Origin: Xanthobacter autotrophicus
GTDB taxonomy: Bacteria > Pseudomonadota > Alphaproteobacteria > Rhizobiales > Xanthobacteraceae
DNA: 64,000 nucleotides
Reading direction: 5' to 3'
Assembly (NCBI RefSeq): GCF_005871085.1
Contig: NZ_VAUP01000038.1
Span: forward strand, 62,001-126,000
A program made the translations under genes and the position numbers. This document shows, one piece after another, positions 61,055 through 64,000 of the stretch. The notes below the pieces were generated by a model that saw only the letters and a list, made by a program, of their open reading frames with translations, made no database searches and had not been told where the DNA came from. How positions within the stretch are numbered: the first letter of the stretch is position 1; each line of letters opens with the position of its first letter.

Positions 61055-61951
61055 TCAGGACGCCTGGGTGCCACGGGTGACGAAGGAGCCGACGCCGGCC
61101 ACGAGGCGGTCGAGCACGAAGCCGACCACGCCGATGTAGACGAGGGCCACGATGATGTCGGGCAGGCGGGAGGAGTTCCACGCATCCCAGATGAAGAAGC
61201 CGATGCCGACGCCGCCGGTGAGCATCTCAGCAGCAACGATGGCGAGCCACGACAGGCCGATGCCGATGCGCAGGCCGGTGAAGATGTAGGGCGCCGCCGA
61301 GGGCAGCATGATCTTCCAGAAGAATTCGATGGGGTTCAGCCGCAGCACCAGCGCCACGTTGCGGTAATCCTGCGGGATATTTCGGATGCCCACCGCCGTA
61401 TTGATGATCACCGGCCAGATGGCGGTGATGAAGATCACGAAGATGGCGGAGGGGTTCGAGTCGCGGAACGCGGCCAGCGCGATGGGCAGCCAGGCCAGCG
61501 GCGGCACCGTGCGCAGCACCTGGAAGATAGGGTCGAGGCCGCGCATGGCCCATACCGACTGGCCGATCACCGCGCCGACCAGGATGCCCACCACCGCCGC
61601 CAGGCCGAAGCCCACCGCCACCCGCTGGAGCGAGACCAAAACGCGCCAGCCGAGGCCGATATCCTGCGGGCCGGCGACGAAGAAGGGATCGAGGATCAGA
61701 TCCTTGGAGTCAGCCCAGATGCGGCTCGGTGGCGGCAGGGTGGCGCCGGGGCCGGAGCACAAAAGCTCCCACAGCAGGCCCAGAAGCAGCACCATCACCA
61801 GCGGCGGGAGGACGCTGACGGCGACGCTTTTGGCATAGCCCGGCCAGCGCGAGGGGCGCGCCGGGGTGGTGGGGGCGGCAAGGCGGACCACGGCGGCGCT
61901 CCCGGAGCGCCGGGCCTCTTTGGGCGGCTCTTTCAATGCGGTGACGGACAT
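61055..61951 (-). CDS. nrtB: Nitrate ABC transporter permease NrtB
   Basis: 298 residues, about six membrane helices after a 45-residue N-terminus. The BPD permease loop is EFFWKIMLPSAAPYIFTGLR (EAA motif), with GLDPIFQVLRTVPPLAWLPI and AEMLTGGVGIGFFIWDAWNS typical of NrtB/NasE. Forms the membrane channel with NrtA and NrtD. Separated from nrtA by 236 bases of palindromic repeats, unlike the tight spacing elsewhere in the operon. Confidence 0.92.
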   Translation of the reverse strand: MSVTALKEPPKEARRSGSAAVVRLAAPTTPARPSRWPGYAKSVAVSVLPPLVMVLLLGLLWELLCSGPGATLPPPSRIWADSKDLILDPFFVAGPQDIGLGWRVLVSLQRVAVGFGLAAVVGILVGAVIGQSVWAMRGLDPIFQVLRTVPPLAWLPIALAAFRDSNPSAIFVIFITAIWPVIINTAVGIRNIPQDYRNVALVLRLNPIEFFWKIMLPSAAPYIFTGLRIGIGLSWLAIVAAEMLTGGVGIGFFIWDAWNSSRLPDIIVALVYIGVVGFVLDRLVAGVGSFVTRGTQAS

Positions 61952-61997
61952 GGGGCAGGGCTCCGGTTCGGGGCGTGTCATATGTTCGGGGCGGACA

Positions 61998-62174
61998 CCC
62001 TCTCCCGCTTGCGGGGGAGGGCAGGGAGGGGGCTGCGGCGCATCCGCCCTCACCGGTGCTTGGGGATGAAGAGGGCCTGCCCCCTCCCCAACCCTCTCCC
62101 GCACGAAGCCGGATGTTTCCGGCTTCGGCCTTTCGGTGCCGAACTCGGCAACAGCCGAGTTCGGGCGGGAGAGG
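61998..62174. repeat. Composite palindromic repeat between nrtA and nrtB
   Basis: Two inverted copies of one family. Copy 1 (61998-62021): arms CCCTCTCCCGC and GCGGGGGAGGG around TT. Copy 2: CCCTCTCCCGC at 62092-62102 pairs with GCGGGAGAGGG at 62164-62174 and encloses two perfect hairpins, GAAGCCGGA/TCCGGCTTC and CGAACTCGGC/GCCGAGTTCG. TGCGGGGGAGGG-type and CCCTCTCCCGCA-type ends make the unit a large imperfect palindrome. As RNA it would fold strongly between nrtA and nrtB. Confidence 0.85.
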
Positions 62175-62187
62175 GGGCGCGCCGTGC

Positions 62188-63540
62188 TCAGGCCTCGACG
62201 CGCTTGATGCCGAGGCTTTTCAGGTAGGCCTGCGGATCGGCGGGATCGAAGACCTTGCCGTCGAAGAAGGTTTCCTTGCCGCGCGAGGTGCCGGCGGGAA
62301 TATCCGCGGCGGCGACGCCGAGTTCCTTGGCGGCCTCGCGCCAGATGTCCTCGCGGTTCACCTTGTTGACGAGGGCGTTGATGTCGGTGGAGGGCTCGAA
62401 CTTGCCCCAGCGGATGTCCTCGGTGATGAACCAGGCGTCGTGGCTCTTGAAGGGATAGGACGCATGGTCCTTCCAGAACTTCATGTACTGGTCGGTGCCC
62501 TTCTCAACCCGGCCGTTGCCGTAATTGATGTCGCCCTTCAGGCGGCCGATGATGTCGGCGACGGGCACATTGAACCATTGGCGCTTGCCGACGATCTCGG
62601 CCAGCTCCTGCTTGTTTTCCATCTTGTCGCACCACTGCTGGGCTTCCATCACCGCCTTGAGGATGGCCCGCGTGGTGTTGGGGTTCTTCTCCACGAAGTC
62701 GGCGCGCATGCCGAGCGCCTTCTCGGGGTGGTTCTTCCAGATCTCGCCGGTGGTGCAGGCGGTGAAGCCGATGCCCTGGTTCACCAGCTGCTCGTTCCAC
62801 GGCTCGCCCACGCAGAAGGCATCCATGGTGCCCACCTTCATGTTGGCCACCATCTGCGGCGGCGGCACCACGATGGTGGAGACGTCCTTGTCCGGATCGA
62901 TGCCGGCGCTGGCCAGCCAGTAGCGGATCCACAGATCGTGGGTGCCACCGGGGAAGGTCATGGCGACTTTGACTTCCTTGCCGTCGGCCCTCTTCTTGGC
63001 GAAGGCGGCCTTCAGCGCGCTGGCGTCGGTGGTGACCTTGAGGTCCTTGTATTCGTTGGAAACCGAGACGGCCTGGGCGTCGAGGTTGAGGCGCGCCAGG
63101 ATGACCATGGGGGTGGGCACGTTGTTCTGTGTCACCTTGCCGGCGGAGATCAGGTAGGGCATGGGCGAAAGGATGTGCGCGCCGTCGATGCCGTTTTTCT
63201 CGCCGCCGAGCACGAGGTTGTCGCGGGTGGCGCCCCAGGAGGCCTGCTTGTTGACTTCCACGTCCGGCACGCCGTGCTTGGCGAAGAAGCCCTTCTCCTT
63301 GGCGATGACCAGCGGCGAGGCGTCGATGAGGGCGATATAGCCCAGGATCGCTTTGGTGGTTTCCGGCGCGGCTGCATAGGCGGACGGCACGCCGCCGGGG
63401 AAGGCCATGCGCACGGCGTCGAACAGCGCGGCGGTGCCCAGCGTGGCCGCCGTGCCCTTCAGCAGCGAGCGGCGGGACATGCCTTCGGCGGCGGGAGACT
63501 GGGTCGTCGCAGCAGACTTGGTCTTCGAAGCGTCGCTCAT
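62188..63540 (-). CDS. nrtA: Nitrate ABC transporter substrate-binding protein NrtA
   Basis: 450-residue periplasmic nitrate/nitrite-binding protein. A twin-arginine signal is visible: SRRSLLKG near residue 22, with cleavage likely after PSAYA. The mature part shows NrtA/SsuA features: LGYIALIDASPLVIAKEKGF, GKHGVPDVEVNKQASWGATR, LSPMPYLISAG, FPGGTHDLWIRYWLASAG and MVANMKVGTMDAFCVGEPWN. First gene of the operon. RBS AGAGGAA directly before ATG. Export folded by Tat is usual for this family. Confidence 0.93.
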   Translation of the reverse strand: MSDASKTKSAATTQSPAAEGMSRRSLLKGTAATLGTAALFDAVRMAFPGGVPSAYAAAPETTKAILGYIALIDASPLVIAKEKGFFAKHGVPDVEVNKQASWGATRDNLVLGGEKNGIDGAHILSPMPYLISAGKVTQNNVPTPMVILARLNLDAQAVSVSNEYKDLKVTTDASALKAAFAKKRADGKEVKVAMTFPGGTHDLWIRYWLASAGIDPDKDVSTIVVPPPQMVANMKVGTMDAFCVGEPWNEQLVNQGIGFTACTTGEIWKNHPEKALGMRADFVEKNPNTTRAILKAVMEAQQWCDKMENKQELAEIVGKRQWFNVPVADIIGRLKGDINYGNGRVEKGTDQYMKFWKDHASYPFKSHDAWFITEDIRWGKFEPSTDINALVNKVNREDIWREAAKELGVAAADIPAGTSRGKETFFDGKVFDPADPQAYLKSLGIKRVEA

Positions 63541-63585
63541 CTTGGTTCCTCTGGATCGGCGGACGGCGCAGAGGGGACCCGAAAC

Positions 63586-63641
63586 AAAAAAAGCCGCAGG
63601 ACATCACGACCGGCCCAGAGGCCATCGGTGTCAGCGGCTTT
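63586..63641 (-). terminator. Leader terminator (attenuator) of the nitrate operon
   Basis: On the minus strand AAAGCCGC (63641-63634) pairs with GCGGCTTT (63597-63590), enclosing a second paired region around GGCC-TCTG-GGCC, and runs into seven Ts (63592-63586). It ends 45 bases before the nrtA start codon, so it would stop transcription of the whole operon unless antiterminated. It starts seven bases after the second ANTAR-type hairpin. Confidence 0.85.
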
Positions 63642-63648
63642 GCTGCGG

Positions 63649-63699
63649 GTCCCGTCATTGGGACGATTTTATGGGGGGCGCGATCCTCGTTGACCGCGC
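63649..63699 (-). ncRNA. ANTAR-target two-hairpin leader (NasT/NasR-type antitermination element)
   Basis: Hairpin P1 (63699-63678): stem GCGCGGTC/GATCGCGC with one G-U pair and hexaloop AACGAG. Hairpin P2 (63664-63649): stem GTCCC/GGGAC and hexaloop AATGAC. Both loops have A at position 1 and G at position 4, the recognition rule for ANTAR-domain proteins. A 13-base linker separates them. P1 would begin about four bases from the predicted transcription start. Followed by an intrinsic terminator and nrtA. No ANTAR gene is in the window. Confidence 0.87.
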
Positions 63700-63713
63700 T
63701 TGGGGATTACCAA

Positions 63714-63729
63714 TGCAAACGGCGGGCCA
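63714..63729 (-). promoter_or_regulatory. Sigma-54 (RpoN) promoter of the nitrate operon
   Basis: Minus strand TGGCCCG-CCGT-TTGCA: the -24 GG and -12 GC are exactly 10 bases apart and match TGGCACG-N4-TTGCW at every key position. Predicted start of transcription near 63703. Indicates NtrC-type nitrogen control. Confidence 0.85.
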
Positions 63730-64000
63730 AGAGGCGGGGAGGGGTTATGTGTTTGAAATTACACTATTTATGACATGGTGAAAATTCAGGCATCAGCAAT
63801 TCCTGCCCTGTGACTGCGCAGCGGTGCGATGCACTTGCATTCAAATTGTGCGCTGCGGTGGGTGCGAAGCGGGCAGCGTCGAAACGGTTTGTAGCGGTCT
63901 TTAAGTGTTCCAGGACCGTCATGGCCGGGCCTGACGGCGGAGTGACACGGCCAAAGGTCCTGCCTGTGCGGCTAGCTCCCGCCCCCAAGGAACGCCCGCG
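63730..64000. other. Upstream control region, no supported gene
   Basis: A 74-codon minus-strand frame at 63764-63988 has no ribosome site or familiar sequence. At 63815-63867, 85-150 bases above the sigma-54 promoter, GTGC/GCAC half-sites cluster (for example GTGCGATGCAC at 63824-63834 and TGCGCTGCGGTGGGTGC). These resemble NtrC enhancer half-sites without a perfect TGCACC-N5-GGTGCA match. Confidence 0.4.

Noticed and set aside
61953-62187. Insertion sequence between nrtA and nrtB
   Set aside because: No transposase frame and no target-site duplication seen; the content is palindromic repeats only.
63764-63988. 74-codon minus-strand frame above the nitrate promoter
   Set aside because: No ribosome site and no familiar sequence; it covers the expected enhancer region.

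Overview
The window is GC-rich, densely packed chromosomal DNA of an alphaproteobacterium. The gene set points to the Rhizobiales, most plausibly a Xanthobacter- or Azorhizobium-like member of the Xanthobacteraceae. Grounds for this are a GGAAC-N17-CGTT stress promoter of the EcfG type, paired secreted beta-barrel proteins, a TIGR02186 protein next to a TSUP transporter, and a nitrate-assimilation operon with a single-domain globin. The family assignment is inference; no rRNA or marker gene is present. I see no phage, no insertion sequence with a transposase, no CRISPR array and no rRNA. One tRNA (Gln, TTG) is present.

Layout. 1-3.3 kb: the start of an acetate permease gene (actP, cut by the window edge) with its small DUF485 partner, then a 2-hydroxyacid dehydrogenase and a ChaC-type glutathione cyclotransferase. 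3.5-10.7 kb: housekeeping and stress genes (VIT-family transporter, metallo-beta-lactamase-fold hydrolase divergent from a LysR regulator, luciferase-like oxidoreductase, OsmC, SGNH hydrolase, DUF4239 protein, a stand-alone type II thioesterase). 10.9-18 kb: cydDC, a ClC antiporter and an SbmA/YddA-like ABC exporter. 18-22 kb: an acyl-CoA ligase coupled to a PhnA-like gene, divergent from propionyl-CoA synthetase prpE. 22.2-25.4 kb: two tandem small secreted cysteine proteins divergent from two tandem outer-membrane beta-barrel genes, each with its own promoter block and terminator. 25.6-31.2 kb: MBL hydrolase, SRAP protein, DUF1499 protein, HAD phosphatase, extensin-like protein and an L,D-transpeptidase lipoprotein. 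31.5-41.6 kb: CorA, SDR, pdxH, a surface-antigen-like lipoprotein, a DnaJ-like chaperone, a three-domain cell-wall hydrolase, a MaoC dehydratase, polyphosphate:AMP phosphotransferase, another MBL hydrolase and tRNA-Gln. 41.6-52.2 kb: enoyl-CoA hydratase, TIGR02186/TSUP pair, a diguanylate cyclase, pcp-meaB, csbD, folP-folK, msrA, a GNAT acetyltransferase and ppa.

52.3-63.7 kb is the most coherent system: a minus-strand nitrate-assimilation operon running nrtA-nrtB-nrtD-globin-FAD reductase-nirA-FeS/FNR flavoprotein-nasA. It would import nitrate, reduce it to nitrite and ammonium, supply electrons, and cope with nitric oxide through the globin. Its control region can be read directly. There is a sigma-54 promoter with GG and GC separated by exactly 10 bases. 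Almost at the predicted 5' end of the RNA come two hairpins with six-base loops carrying A1 and G4 (the ANTAR/NasT-NasR recognition pattern), followed by a terminator hairpin with a seven-U run. This combines nitrogen control at initiation with nitrate-responsive antitermination. No ANTAR protein is encoded in the window.

Second theme: dispersed palindromic DNA. A family with CCCTC/GCGGG arms occurs between nrtA and nrtB (two inverted copies with nested hairpins), near 50.97 kb, and inside the coding sequence of cydD, where it stays in frame and lengthens the linker between the membrane and ATPase domains. A different repeat, about 47 bases, occurs in opposite orientations at 28.2 and 50.5 kb.
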